A model generated the notes under the pieces. That model did no database searches, was not told the origin of the DNA, and was given only the letters and a program-made list of their open reading frames with translations. Below are positions 32,962-41,998 of a stretch of 64,000 nt of DNA, piece after piece. The stretch comes from Caballeronia cordobensis. GTDB taxonomy: Bacteria; Pseudomonadota; Gammaproteobacteria; Burkholderiales; Burkholderiaceae. The position numbers were made by a program, and so were the translations under genes. The DNA lies in the NCBI RefSeq assembly GCF_001544575.2, contig NZ_FCNY02000013.1, positions 146,374-210,373 on the forward strand, in the 5' to 3' direction. The stretch's first letter is position 1. Each line of letters begins with the position of its first letter.

Positions 32962-34671
32962 ATGAACACCGATCGCAACGACGCCCCGGCGCCATCCAAT
33001 TTCATTCGCAACATCATCGAAGACGACAACCGCTCCGGCAAATGGTCGCAGCGGGTCGAAACGCGCTTTCCGCCGGAGCCGAACGGCTATCTGCATATCG
33101 GCCATGCGAAGAGCATCTGCGTGAACTTCGGGCTTGCCGCGCAATACGGCGGCGTCTGCCATCTGCGCTTCGACGACACGAACCCCGAAAAGGAAAGCGT
33201 CGAATACGTCGATTCGATCATCGACGCCGTGAAGTGGCTCGGCTTCGAGTGGAACAAGAACGGCACCGAGCACAAGTACTTCGCGAGCGACTATTACGAC
33301 AAGCTGTACGAGTACGCCGAAATGCTCATCAAGAAGGGCCAGGCGTACGTGGACAGCCAGACCGCCGAAGAGATGCGCGCCACGCGCGGCTCGGCCACCG
33401 AAGCGGGCATCGACTCGCCGTACCGCACACGCACGCCCGACGAGAACCTCGACCTTTTCCGCCGCATGAAGGCGGGCGAGTTCAAGGAAGGCGAGCACGT
33501 GCTGCGCGCGAAGATCGACATGGGCTCGCCGAACTTCAACATGCGCGATCCGGTCATCTACCGCATCCGCTTCGCGCATCACTACCGCACGGGCGATACG
33601 TGGTGCATCTACCCGATGTACGACTACGCGCACTGCGTGTCGGACGCGATCGAAAACATCACGCATTCGCTGTGCACGCTGGAGTTCGAGGATCACCGGC
33701 CGCTCTACGACTGGTTCCTCGCGCAACTCGCCGACGACGGCGTGTTCGAGCGCCCGCTGCCGCAGCAAATCGAATTCTCGCGCCTGAACCTCACGTATGC
33801 GATCACCAGCAAGCGCAAGCTGCTGCAACTCGTGCAGGACAATCACGTCGAGGGCTGGGACGACCCGCGCATGCCGACCATCGTCGGCGTGCGGCGGCGC
33901 GGCTTCACGCCCGAGAGCATCCGCCTGATGGTCGAGCGCGTCGGCGTGACGAAGGTCGATTCGTGGATCGACATGAGCATTCTCGAAGGCGCGCTGCGCG
34001 ACGATCTCGACGATAAAGCGCCGCGCGCGATCGCCGTGCTCGATCCGCTCAAGCTCATCATCGACAACTATCCGGAAGGCCAGAGCGAAGCATGCAGCGC
34101 GCCGGTGCATCCGCATCATCCGGATCGCGGCGTGCGCTCGTTCCCCTTCTCGCGCGAGTTGTGGATCGAACGCGAAGACTTCCAGGAAACGCCGCCAAAA
34201 GGCTATTTCCGCCTTTTCCCCGGCAACAAGGTGCGCCTGAAGTATGGCTTCGTCGTGGAATGCACGGGCGCGGACAAGGACGAGAACGGCAACGTGATCG
34301 CCGTCCATTGCAACTACTTCCCGGACAGCCGCTCGGGCACCGAAGGCGCGAACAACTACAAGGTGAAGGGCACGATCCACTGGGTCAGCGCGGCGAGCGC
34401 CTATGCGGCGGAAGTACGTCTCTACGACCGTCTCTTCAAGGAACCGCAACCGGGCGCGGGGGGCGCGGAATTCCTCGATGCGCTGAACCCGGATTCGAAG
34501 CGCGTCGTGAACGCCTATCTGGAACCTTCCGCGCGCGAAGCGAACGCCGAAGACCGCTTCCAGTTCGAGCGGCACGGCTATTTCGTCGCCGACCGCGTGG
34601 ATTCGCAGCCGGGCAAGCCCGTGTTCAACCGCATCGTCGGCCTGCGCGACAGCTGGGGCAAGCCGGCCTGA
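32962..34671 (+). CDS. glnS: Glutaminyl-tRNA synthetase
   Basis: 569 residues, class Ic synthetase. PPEPNGYLHIGHAK holds the HIGH motif at 45-48. The KMSKS equivalent is TSKRKL (Ser283-Lys286). The anticodon-binding beta barrels follow, ending FNRIVGLRDSWGK. GlnRS rather than GluRS is indicated by the C-terminal double barrel and the GYLHIGH context. Length is close to E. coli GlnS. It has its own promoter region and an 92-bp gap before the next gene. Confidence 0.96.
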   Translation: MNTDRNDAPAPSNFIRNIIEDDNRSGKWSQRVETRFPPEPNGYLHIGHAKSICVNFGLAAQYGGVCHLRFDDTNPEKESVEYVDSIIDAVKWLGFEWNKNGTEHKYFASDYYDKLYEYAEMLIKKGQAYVDSQTAEEMRATRGSATEAGIDSPYRTRTPDENLDLFRRMKAGEFKEGEHVLRAKIDMGSPNFNMRDPVIYRIRFAHHYRTGDTWCIYPMYDYAHCVSDAIENITHSLCTLEFEDHRPLYDWFLAQLADDGVFERPLPQQIEFSRLNLTYAITSKRKLLQLVQDNHVEGWDDPRMPTIVGVRRRGFTPESIRLMVERVGVTKVDSWIDMSILEGALRDDLDDKAPRAIAVLDPLKLIIDNYPEGQSEACSAPVHPHHPDRGVRSFPFSRELWIEREDFQETPPKGYFRLFPGNKVRLKYGFVVECTGADKDENGNVIAVHCNYFPDSRSGTEGANNYKVKGTIHWVSAASAYAAEVRLYDRLFKEPQPGAGGAEFLDALNPDSKRVVNAYLEPSAREANAEDRFQFERHGYFVADRVDSQPGKPVFNRIVGLRDSWGKPA

Positions 34672-34692
34672 CGCCGGAGCAGTCGAAGTTCG

Positions 34693-34718
34693 AAGCGCCG
34701 CGCGGCCACGCGGCGCTT
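34693..34718 (+). terminator. Stem-loop after glnS
   Basis: A 10-bp stem AAGCGCCGCG/CGCGGCGCTT with a six-base loop, 21 bp after the glnS stop, with no U tract. It may attenuate read-through into the binding-protein gene or stabilise the glnS mRNA. Confidence 0.45.
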
Positions 34719-34763
34719 CCCGCGCGTTACCGCAATCGTCGCAAGCCGCCTCACGAGGACATC

Positions 34764-35720
34764 ATGAAGCTGCCGCACCGCTCACGGGCGCAACGAACTG
34801 CCACCGTCGCCTCCCTGCTGCTCGCGGCCGTCAGCGCGCATGCCGCCACCGCCGCCGAACTCGCGCGGGCGCAGGCCGCCGTCGATCAGATGCAGCCCTC
34901 CGCGACGCTGCGCAAGATCGCCGAAAACGGCGCGATCGTGCTGGGCACGCGCGAATCGTCGGTGCCGTTTTCATACACGGTGAAGCAGCAGCCGGTCGGC
35001 TACTCGTACGACATCGCGCTGAAGGTCGTCGACGAGATCAAGAAGCGTCTCAACATGCCGAATCTCGCCGTGAAGAACGTGCAGGTCACGTCGGCGAATC
35101 GCATTTCCTATGTCGTGAACAATCAGGTCGATCTCGAATGCGGCTCGACCGCGCATGTCGCCGAGCGAGATCCGCTCGTCGCGTTCTCGAACAGCTTCTT
35201 TCAGTACGGCATCCGTATGGCGGTGAAGAAGAAGTCGGGCATCCACGATTACGCCGACCTCGCGAACAAGACCGTCTCGACCACGGCGGGCACGTCGGAC
35301 GAGCGCATGCTGCGGCAGATGGACATCGACAAGAAGCTGAATCTGCGCATCATCAGCGCGCGCGATCATGCGGAAGGCTTCGCCGCGCTCAAATCGGACC
35401 GCGCGGTGGCGTTCGTGATGGACGATCCGCTGCTCTACGGCAAGATTGCGCAGGAAGGCGCGGCGCGCGGCGAATACAAGGTGACGGGCACGTCGCTCGC
35501 GAACGAAGCGTACGGCTGCATGATGCGCAAGGGCGATCCGGTGTTCAAGCGCATCGTCGATGACGTGATCGCCAACATGCAGCGCTCGGGCGAGGCGGCG
35601 AAGCTCTACGAAACGTGGTTCATGCGGCCGATCCCGCCGGACGGCATGAACCTGCAATTCCCGATGTCGGCGGAAATGAGAGCGCTCTTCGCGCATCCGA
35701 ACGACCGCACGGTCGACTGA
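34764..35720 (+). CDS. Amino-acid ABC transporter substrate-binding protein (glutamate/aspartate type)
   Basis: 318 residues; signal peptide ends at about residue 27 (SAHA). Type II periplasmic binding protein of the SBP_bac_3 family: ATLRKIAENGAIVLGTRESS opens lobe I, GYSYDIALKVVDEI and DLECGSTAHVAERD follow, then AGTSDERMLRQM. It is GltI/DEBP-like, so acidic amino acids are the best guess for ligand. The ATG has GAGGA six bases upstream. No permease or ATPase gene is adjacent, so it is an orphan binding protein in this window. Its stop abuts the stop of the convergent Nudix gene. Confidence 0.85.
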   Translation: MKLPHRSRAQRTATVASLLLAAVSAHAATAAELARAQAAVDQMQPSATLRKIAENGAIVLGTRESSVPFSYTVKQQPVGYSYDIALKVVDEIKKRLNMPNLAVKNVQVTSANRISYVVNNQVDLECGSTAHVAERDPLVAFSNSFFQYGIRMAVKKKSGIHDYADLANKTVSTTAGTSDERMLRQMDIDKKLNLRIISARDHAEGFAALKSDRAVAFVMDDPLLYGKIAQEGAARGEYKVTGTSLANEAYGCMMRKGDPVFKRIVDDVIANMQRSGEAAKLYETWFMRPIPPDGMNLQFPMSAEMRALFAHPNDRTVD

Positions 35721-36170
35721 TCAAAGCGTCTCGTGCAATTCCGCGAGCGACAGCGTGGTCTGGAAAAGCCGCGCGAGGCTGCGGCTCGCGTACCGGTCGA
35801 CATCCGCCGGACTGACCCAGCGGTACGCATCCATCTCGGGAATCATCGTGCCGTCGCTATAGCGCGGGAAGTACGATTCGCAGATGCAATTCTCGAGCCG
35901 CACGTCCTCTTCGCTCACGCGCACCGCGAAGAGATGCAGATCCTTGTCCCGCCGATAGACGAAGCGCCCGAGATCCTTGAGGCGCTCGGGCGCTAGCACG
36001 ATGCCCGTTTCCTCGACGAGCTCGCGCAAGGCCGCGTCGCGCGGACTCTCGCCGGGATCGGCGGCGCCCTTGGGCACGTCCCAGTGCGTGGTTTCGGTCG
36101 CGTGACAGAGCAGCACGTCGCCTTGCATGTTCAGCATGACCACGCCGCACGATACGGTGCGACCGGTCAT
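35721..36170 (-). CDS. Nudix hydrolase
   Basis: 149 residues with a complete Nudix box: Gly, 5 residues, Glu, 7 residues, REL, 1 residue, EE, then TG, within GAADPGESPRDAALRELVEE at about 37-56. The start MTGRTVSCGVVML is chosen at ATG 36170; the longer frame would run into the gene upstream. It resembles diadenosine-polyphosphate or RNA-pyrophosphohydrolase-like Nudix proteins (THWDVPKG ahead of the box), but substrate cannot be set. Begins 19 bp after the preceding secreted-protein gene, so probably cotranscribed. Confidence 0.85.
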   Translation of the reverse strand: MTGRTVSCGVVMLNMQGDVLLCHATETTHWDVPKGAADPGESPRDAALRELVEETGIVLAPERLKDLGRFVYRRDKDLHLFAVRVSEEDVRLENCICESYFPRYSDGTMIPEMDAYRWVSPADVDRYASRSLARLFQTTLSLAELHETL

Positions 36171-36189
36171 CGATTGCGTTCCCCGTTCA

Positions 36190-36588
36190 TCACTGCTTCT
36201 TGAGTTTCCACTTGCCGTCGCTCTGCTTGCAGGCAACCGGCGTCCAGGTTTGCGTCTGCCCTTTCGCGTGCGCGACGAGCGTGATCTTGCGGCACTTCAG
36301 GCCGCCCGATTCGAAGCTGTTTTCGGGCGTGACCGTGCCGTTGATCGGCACCGTGTTGCCGGCGCCCTTGTTGTCCCAGTCGAGCGACTCGCCGTCCTGC
36401 TTCGTGTTCAGCGCGACCTGCGCGGCATTGTTGAGCGCCTGGAGGTCGCGCTGCTTCATGTAGGTGATGGGCGTGTCGTTCAGAAAGCCCAGATTGGCGG
36501 CTTCGGCCTGTGCGCTCACGGCCAGAATCGCGGCGGCGGCGATCGCCAGATACGGGGCGCGGGCGAGCGCCCGATGTGTGTTCGGCAT
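36190..36588 (-). CDS. Secreted protein with 17-kDa surface-antigen-like domain
   Basis: 132 residues; signal peptide through about residue 30 (AQAEA). The mature part carries the pattern of RT0821/Lpp0805-type surface proteins: LDWDNKGAGNTVPINGTVTP, then GGLKCRKITL with a Cys and WTPVACKQSDGKWKL with the second Cys, likely a disulfide. The usual lipobox and glycine-zipper of the 17-kDa antigen are absent, so it is probably soluble in the periplasm. GAGGAG lies six bases before the ATG. Function unknown. It precedes the Nudix gene by 19 bp. Confidence 0.7.
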   Translation of the reverse strand: MPNTHRALARAPYLAIAAAAILAVSAQAEAANLGFLNDTPITYMKQRDLQALNNAAQVALNTKQDGESLDWDNKGAGNTVPINGTVTPENSFESGGLKCRKITLVAHAKGQTQTWTPVACKQSDGKWKLKKQ

Positions 36589-36711
36589 TGGATTCTCCTC
36601 GTTGCGGATGTTTGGCCGTCTGCACGTGCAACCAGAGCGGCAACGGAATCACCAACTGCAGCGCGCGCGAGCGGGCCGCACCGAGGATAGCATGACGCGG
36701 GCGCGTCAGAC

Positions 36712-38055
36712 TCAGTTGGACGCGGACTTCACTTCGCCGATGCCGATACCCTTTTGCGAGTCCTTGTCCTTCGCGGGGTCGTAGCCGTCGGTCAGCGTGT
36801 TGAGGAACGCGACGACGTCCCGGATCTCGGCTTCGTCGAGCGCGGGCTTGTCGCCCTTCTTGCGGTCGAACGGCGGATCGGTATTGATATTGGCCCAGTA
36901 CCGCTTCGGCAGATCGTCAAATTTCTCGACGACGCCTTGCTTCGACACCGGATAGAACTTCTCGGGATTCGTGTCGCGCTCGACATAGAAACGCACCACG
37001 TCGTCCAGCTTGTGATAGATGCCGTTGTGGAAGAAAGTCTTGCGCGTCGCCACATTGCGCAGCGACGGCGTGCGGAAGATGCCGCAGTATTCGTCCTGCC
37101 CTTTCAGGTCCGTGCGCTCGGGGCCGCACGCGCCGAGATCGTGGAACTTCGGATTTTTGTTGATCGGCAGCGCGCGATTGCGCGGCACGCCGAGCGCGAT
37201 CAGGCCGAAATCGCTGAACTGCGGCGGCGAGCCGTCTTTCGCGCGCTGGCTGATGTGACACGACGCGCAGTTGCCCTTGTTCTCGTCGTTGAAAAGCTGC
37301 AGGCCGTGCATCTCGGCGTCGTTGAGTTTCGCGCGGCCGGCGAGGAACGCATCGAACTTGCTCGTGTACGGGTAGAACTGCGCGGGCGTCTGCTCGAACG
37401 CTTCGAGCGATTGCAGCACCGCGGCGAAGGTCTTGTCGTCGCTGTCGAAGACGCTGCCGCCGAAGGCCTTGCGGAAGTCGTCCGCATACGGCGACGCCTT
37501 CACCGCGGCCGCGACCCTGGCCGGCGTGCTGCCCATTTCGAACGTCGAGAGAAGCGGAATGCGCGCCTGATCCGCGCCGTGATCGACGCGGCCGTCCCAC
37601 GTCAGTCCGCCGGTCGGGCCGGCATCGACGCTTTCATCGCCTTCGTCGTCGGAATCGTGGAAATGCCGCGTGAACGCGGGCACCGATTGCAGATACCTGA
37701 GGGAGGGCACCGCGCGAAAGCCCGGCCGATGCATGTCGTTGCCGCCGAGCTGCACGGACAGCGCATTGGGCGGCCCGAACGCGTGGCCCGGACTGTGACA
37801 CGACGCGCAGGCGAGCTTGCCCGAGCCGGAGAGCGACGGATCGAAGAAGAGCTTCTCGCCGAGCGACGTCATCTGCTTCACGTGCGCGAAGACTTCGGCA
37901 CGCGTCTGCGCTTGCGGTGCGGCACCCGGGGCCGCCGGCTGCGTCGATGCATTCGTGTTCGCACTGGCCGCATGGGAATCGCAGCCGCTCATCGCGGCGG
38001 ATAACGCGGCGAACGCGAGCGTGCAGAGAACGAACGGCAGACGCATCGAAGACAT
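36712..38055 (-). CDS. Di-haem cytochrome c peroxidase (CcpA/MauG family), lipoprotein-like
   Basis: 447 residues with two haem c sites, CASCH at Cys83-His87 and CASCH at Cys263-His267. LGEKLFFDPSLSGSGKLAC precedes the first, and the C-terminal TPSLRNVATRKTFFHNG motif is typical of bacterial di-haem peroxidases. The N-terminus reads as a signal peptide with a possible lipobox ending at Cys25 (AAMSGC). It would reduce H2O2 in the periplasm using a c-type cytochrome, or modify a protein partner if MauG-like. ATG at 38055 and 38046 are equally plausible. The protein is longer than classic CcpA owing to an insertion near residues 130-160. Confidence 0.86.
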   Translation of the reverse strand: MSSMRLPFVLCTLAFAALSAAMSGCDSHAASANTNASTQPAAPGAAPQAQTRAEVFAHVKQMTSLGEKLFFDPSLSGSGKLACASCHSPGHAFGPPNALSVQLGGNDMHRPGFRAVPSLRYLQSVPAFTRHFHDSDDEGDESVDAGPTGGLTWDGRVDHGADQARIPLLSTFEMGSTPARVAAAVKASPYADDFRKAFGGSVFDSDDKTFAAVLQSLEAFEQTPAQFYPYTSKFDAFLAGRAKLNDAEMHGLQLFNDENKGNCASCHISQRAKDGSPPQFSDFGLIALGVPRNRALPINKNPKFHDLGACGPERTDLKGQDEYCGIFRTPSLRNVATRKTFFHNGIYHKLDDVVRFYVERDTNPEKFYPVSKQGVVEKFDDLPKRYWANINTDPPFDRKKGDKPALDEAEIRDVVAFLNTLTDGYDPAKDKDSQKGIGIGEVKSASN

Positions 38056-38302
38056 GGACGTGTGACATCGAATTGAAAGAAGCCGAAGCGTATGTCGGGC
38101 GCATGTCTTTCATGTGACAAACGCGGACGCTTTCACGGCAAGGCCGCTTCGTAATATTTATTAAGCGAACATTACGCAAACGAAAGCCTTATTACATGGC
38201 TTCGTCAACTTGCGTTGCGACACTGCGCACGCCGGCGGGCAAAGGCTTCCCCACGACAAAGCCCGCGTCGTGCGCCGGTTCACAACACAAGAGAGAATCG
38301 CA

Positions 38303-39868
38303 ATGAACAAAAAACTCGTTTGCGCGGCGCCGCTCGCGGCGACGGTCGCATTCGGCCTCTACGCATGCGGCGGCGACGACAATCACGACAACGACATCTC
38401 CTCGGTGAAGAACGTTGTCGTGATCTACGCCGAGAACCGCAGCTTCGATAACCTGTACGGTCAATTCCCCGGCGCGAACGGTCTGCAGAACGTGACGGCC
38501 GCCAATTCGCAGCAGCTCGACCGCGACGGCAGCGTGCTGGCCACGCTGCCGAAAATCTGGGGCGGCCTGACGGCGACGGGCGTGACGCCCGCGATCACCG
38601 AAGCGATGACGGCCAACCTGCCGAACACGCCCTTCGCGATCGACGCGGCAAACGGCTTCAACACGCAGCTCAACGTCACGACGCGCGATCTGTATCACCG
38701 TTTCTACGAGAACCAGATGCAGATCGACGGCGGCAAGAACGACATGTTCGCCGCGTGGGGCGATTCGGGCGGCCTCGTGATGGGCCACTACGACACGCCG
38801 CCGGACAAGCTGCCGCTCTACAAGATCGCGCAGCAATACACGCTCGCGGACAACTTCTTCATGGGCGCGTTCGGCGGCTCGTTCCTGAACCACCAGTGGC
38901 TCGTCTGCGCGTGTACGCCGGTCTATCCGAACGCGGACAAGAGCCCCGCGGCAAGCTCGATTTCGGCGGTGAACGCGGACGGCGTGTCACTCAAGCTCGC
39001 GAAGGCCGCGGGTTCGGCACTCACCGGCAACACGCAGGGCCTCTTCGTGAACTCGGGCAATCTGACGCCGGACTTCTACGCGATCAACACCATGCAGCCG
39101 CCGTATCAGCCGAGCGGCAACAAGCCTGCGACGGGCGGCGATCCGAACCTCGCGGACCCGGGCCAGGCCACCACGCTGCCGCCGCAGACGCAGCAGCATA
39201 TCGGCGATCTGCTGAACAATGCCGGCGTGAGCTGGGCGTGGTACGGCGGTTCGTGGGGCGCGGCGCTGGCGGACCGCTCGGTCATCAACGGCGCGGTCAA
39301 CGTGGTGCCTGACTTCCAGACGCACCATCAGCCGTTCAATTACTTCGCCGATCTCGCGCCGGGCACGGCCAACCGCGCGCAGCATTTGCTGGACGGCGGC
39401 ACGAACGGTTCGGAGTTCATCAAGGCGATCGACGCGGGCACCTTGCCGCAAGTCGCGTTCTACAAGCCGCAGGGCAACCTGAACGAGCACGCCGGTTACA
39501 CGGACGTCGCGCAGGGCGACCAGCACATCGCCGATCTGATCTCCCATCTGCAGAAGAGCCCGCAGTGGAAGAACATGGTCGTCGTCGTGACGTACGACGA
39601 AAACGGCGGCTTCTGGGATCACGTCGCGCCGCCGAAGGGCGACCGCTGGGGTCCGGGCACGCGCATTCCGGCGCTCATCGTCTCGCCGTATGCGAAGAAA
39701 GGCTTCGTCGATCACACGCAGTACGACACGACGTCGATCCTGCGCTTCATCACCAAGCGCTTCAGCCTGCCGTCGCTGCCGGGTATCACCGCGCGCGACG
39801 CCGCGCTCGCCGCCAACGGCGCGCAGAAGATGGGCGATCTGACCGGCGCGCTCGACTTTTCGCAGTAA
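38303..39868 (+). CDS. Acid phosphatase / phospholipase C-family phosphoesterase (AcpA-like)
   Basis: 521 residues. A signal sequence with Cys at residue 22 (YACGGDD) suggests a lipoprotein or exported enzyme. The phosphoesterase family core is present: VVVIYAENRSFDNLYGQFPG at about 37-56 holds the metal-binding Glu/Asn and nucleophile region, then FGGSFLNHQWLVCACTPV, NLNEHAGYTDVAQGD, and the C-terminal VVVVTYDENGGFWDHVAPP with Asp/Glu metal ligands. Relatives include Francisella AcpA and non-haemolytic phospholipases C. The ATG at 38303 follows GAGAGAATCGCA. Likely hydrolyses phosphomonoesters outside the cytoplasm; phospholipase activity cannot be excluded. Confidence 0.85.
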   Translation: MNKKLVCAAPLAATVAFGLYACGGDDNHDNDISSVKNVVVIYAENRSFDNLYGQFPGANGLQNVTAANSQQLDRDGSVLATLPKIWGGLTATGVTPAITEAMTANLPNTPFAIDAANGFNTQLNVTTRDLYHRFYENQMQIDGGKNDMFAAWGDSGGLVMGHYDTPPDKLPLYKIAQQYTLADNFFMGAFGGSFLNHQWLVCACTPVYPNADKSPAASSISAVNADGVSLKLAKAAGSALTGNTQGLFVNSGNLTPDFYAINTMQPPYQPSGNKPATGGDPNLADPGQATTLPPQTQQHIGDLLNNAGVSWAWYGGSWGAALADRSVINGAVNVVPDFQTHHQPFNYFADLAPGTANRAQHLLDGGTNGSEFIKAIDAGTLPQVAFYKPQGNLNEHAGYTDVAQGDQHIADLISHLQKSPQWKNMVVVVTYDENGGFWDHVAPPKGDRWGPGTRIPALIVSPYAKKGFVDHTQYDTTSILRFITKRFSLPSLPGITARDAALAANGAQKMGDLTGALDFSQ

Positions 39869-39900
39869 GCGTTATTCGGCGTTATTCGGCGCTGCAATCA

Positions 39901-39937
39901 AACGGGCCGCGGTGTGAAAACCGCGGCCCGTTTTTTT
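39901..39937. terminator. Terminator between the AcpA-like gene and the GntR gene
   Basis: A 12-13 bp stem (AACGGGCCGCGGT / ACCGCGGCCCGTT) with a short AT-rich loop, followed by seven T residues on the plus strand. It lies 32 bp past the phosphoesterase stop and just before the convergent regulator's stop. Confidence 0.9.
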
Positions 39938-39945
39938 CGCTTGCC

Positions 39946-40647
39946 TCAGGCGCCCGCGAACAGCGACGCCAGATCGTTCGTGCGCGTTCCGCTCGCCTGC
40001 GCGAGCACGCGCGCTTCCAGCTCGTCGAGATGCGTCCGCATTGCGGCGAGTGCGGTGCCGAGATCGCCTTGTTCCAGCGCATCGACGAGACGGCCATGTT
40101 CGTCCGACGCGCAGTTCGACAGTTTGGTCGGATCGAACAGCGCCTTGTAGAGCTCGGTCTTGGCGACGAGCTTCGCGAGAAAAACATGCACCTCCGGCGC
40201 GCCGGCGAGTTCCGCGAGCAGCAGATGGAAGCGCCCCGCGAGCCGCACGCATTCCTCCACGCTGCCCGCCTTCACCGCGCGCTGCTCCGCCTTCACATGC
40301 GCGCGCAGCGCGCGCTTCGCCTGCGTCGCGAGCGTGCCGCACAGCGCCGCGACGACGCCCGCCTCCACCACCTGACGCGCGCGATAGACCTCGCGGATGT
40401 CTTCGGGCGTCGGCGACGGCACGAATGCGCCGCGATTCGCCTCCAGCGTCAGCTTGCCTTCCGCGCCGAGGCGCGCCAGCACCTTGCGGATCGTGCCGCG
40501 CGTGCAGTCGAACGCGGCGGCAAGCTCGCGCTCGACGAGTTGCGCGCCCGGCGCGAGCTTGCCGTGCAAAAGCGCCGACGTGATCGCGGCGTAGACGCGC
40601 TCGTCAGCGGAAATTTCGTTGGATGATGTGTCCTTGCGGGATGCCAT
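39946..40647 (-). CDS. GntR-family (FCD subfamily) transcriptional regulator
   Basis: 233 residues from MASRKDTSSNEIS. The winged HTH at about 15-80 (ERVYAAITSALLHGKLAPGA, then FDCTRGTIRKVLARL) is followed by an FCD all-helical ligand domain (VYRARQVVEAGVVAALC; the metal/ligand histidines in GRFHLLLAEL and SDEHGRLVDAL). Divergent from the amidohydrolase-MFS pair, with two FCD-type operator sequences in the 148-bp gap, so it most likely represses that pair and responds to its substrate. Confidence 0.88.
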   Translation of the reverse strand: MASRKDTSSNEISADERVYAAITSALLHGKLAPGAQLVERELAAAFDCTRGTIRKVLARLGAEGKLTLEANRGAFVPSPTPEDIREVYRARQVVEAGVVAALCGTLATQAKRALRAHVKAEQRAVKAGSVEECVRLAGRFHLLLAELAGAPEVHVFLAKLVAKTELYKALFDPTKLSNCASDEHGRLVDALEQGDLGTALAAMRTHLDELEARVLAQASGTRTNDLASLFAGA

Positions 40648-40732
40648 GATGCCTGTCGTGCTTGCGTTGATCCGCATTGTAGCCAGTGCCCGCGCGCCGA
40701 TGCGAATTCGGGTTATCACTTTCGGCGTATTT

Positions 40733-40767
40733 TTGGTTGACCAAACACTGCTAGAATGGTCAACCAA
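40733..40767. promoter_or_regulatory. Two FCD-type operators in the GntR/amidohydrolase gap
   Basis: TTGGTTGACCAA (40733-40744) and ATGGTCAACCAA (40756-40767) each match the GGT-N2-ACC core typical of FCD regulators such as FadR, and together form an 11-bp inverted repeat. They end 28 bp before the amidohydrolase ATG, a position suited to repression. Confidence 0.65.
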
Positions 40768-40795
40768 ATGCACGGAGCACGGGAGGATACATCGT

Positions 40796-41998
40796 ATGAA
40801 ACCATCGATCTGGATCGTCGATGCACGACCGTTCGGCGGCGCGCCGGTGGACGTGCGCATAACGGGTGCAAGCGGCGGCGCGGTCATCGACGCGATCGTT
40901 CCTCACGGCGAGCGCCAGCCCGCGCCCGGCGACACGGTGATAGACGGCGCGTCGGCGCTGCTGTTGCCCGGCTTCGTGGAAGGCCATACGCATCTGGACA
41001 AGACCACGTGGGGCATGCCGTGGTATCGCAATGCGGTGGGCCCGCGCCTCACCGACCGCATCGAGAACGAGCGGCGCTGGCGCGCGCAAAGCGGTCACGA
41101 CGCCGCCGCGGCCTCGCGCGCGCTCGCCCTCGCCTTTCTGCGCGAGGGCACGACGCGCCTGCGCACGCACGTCGATATCGACACCGATGCGGGACTGCGT
41201 CACCTCGAAGGCGTCTGCGATACGCGCGCCGCGCTCGCCGACGTGCTCGACATGCAGATCGTCGCGTTTCCGCAATCCGGCGTGCTGAAGCGCCCCGGCA
41301 CGCGCGAGTTGCTCGATGCGGCGCTTGCGAATGGCGCGGACGTGCTCGGCGCGCTCGATCCTGCTTCCATCGACGGCGATCCGGCCGCCTCGCTCGATGT
41401 CACCTTCGCGCTCGCCACCAAACATGGCAAGCCGATCGATATGCATCTGCACGAGCCCGGCGAGCTCGGCGCGTTCACGTTCGATCTGCTGCTCGACCGC
41501 GTGGAGGCGCATGGCTACGCGGGGCGCGTCGTCGTGAGCCACGCGTTCTGCCTCGGCGCGCTGCCGGATGCGCGGCGCGGCGCGCTGCTCGAACGCATCG
41601 CGCGCGCGGGCGTCGCGCTCCTGACGACCGCGCCCGCTTCCGTGCCGGTGCCGCCGTTTCGCGAGACGCGCGCGGCGGGCGTGACGCTCTTCGGCGGCAA
41701 CGACGGCATTCGCGACGCCTGGACGCCCTTCGGCTCGCCCGACATGCTCGATCGCGCGAGGCTGATCGCGATGCGTTACGACCTGCGCCGCGACGACGAT
41801 CTCGCCGCCGCGTTCGATTGCGTGTCGATCGAAGCGGCGCGCGCGTGCGGCTTCGCGGACTACGGCCTCGCGCCGGGCATGCGCGCCGATCTCGTGCTCG
41901 TCGACGCGGAGAACGTCGCGCAAGCCGTGGCGATGCGCCCGCCGCGCCGCTTCGTGATGGCCAACGGCACGCCGATCGATTCCGGGTTCACGCGATGA
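40796..41998 (+). CDS. Amidohydrolase, cytosine deaminase-like
   Basis: 400 residues of the metal-dependent amidohydrolase superfamily. GFVEGHTHLDKT gives the first metal ligands His64 and His66; IDMHLHEPGELG has His217 and His219; VSHAFCLGAL carries the next His near 245; and GGNDGIRDAWTPFG near 300 carries the catalytic Asp. Ends in a typical C-terminal ADLVLVDAENVAQAV. Relatives hydrolyse cytosine, isopropylammelide or other cyclic amidines; substrate unknown. GGGAGG precedes the ATG by about ten bases. Its TGA overlaps the start of the MFS gene, suggesting uptake and hydrolysis of the same compound. Confidence 0.83.
   Translation: MKPSIWIVDARPFGGAPVDVRITGASGGAVIDAIVPHGERQPAPGDTVIDGASALLLPGFVEGHTHLDKTTWGMPWYRNAVGPRLTDRIENERRWRAQSGHDAAAASRALALAFLREGTTRLRTHVDIDTDAGLRHLEGVCDTRAALADVLDMQIVAFPQSGVLKRPGTRELLDAALANGADVLGALDPASIDGDPAASLDVTFALATKHGKPIDMHLHEPGELGAFTFDLLLDRVEAHGYAGRVVVSHAFCLGALPDARRGALLERIARAGVALLTTAPASVPVPPFRETRAAGVTLFGGNDGIRDAWTPFGSPDMLDRARLIAMRYDLRRDDDLAAAFDCVSIEAARACGFADYGLAPGMRADLVLVDAENVAQAVAMRPPRRFVMANGTPIDSGFTR

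Noticed and set aside
38056..38302. A possible Pho box before the AcpA-like phosphatase (CTTTCATGTGACAAACGC)
   Set aside because: Only one half-site fits, the second does not match, and spacing to other CTGTCA-like words is irregular.
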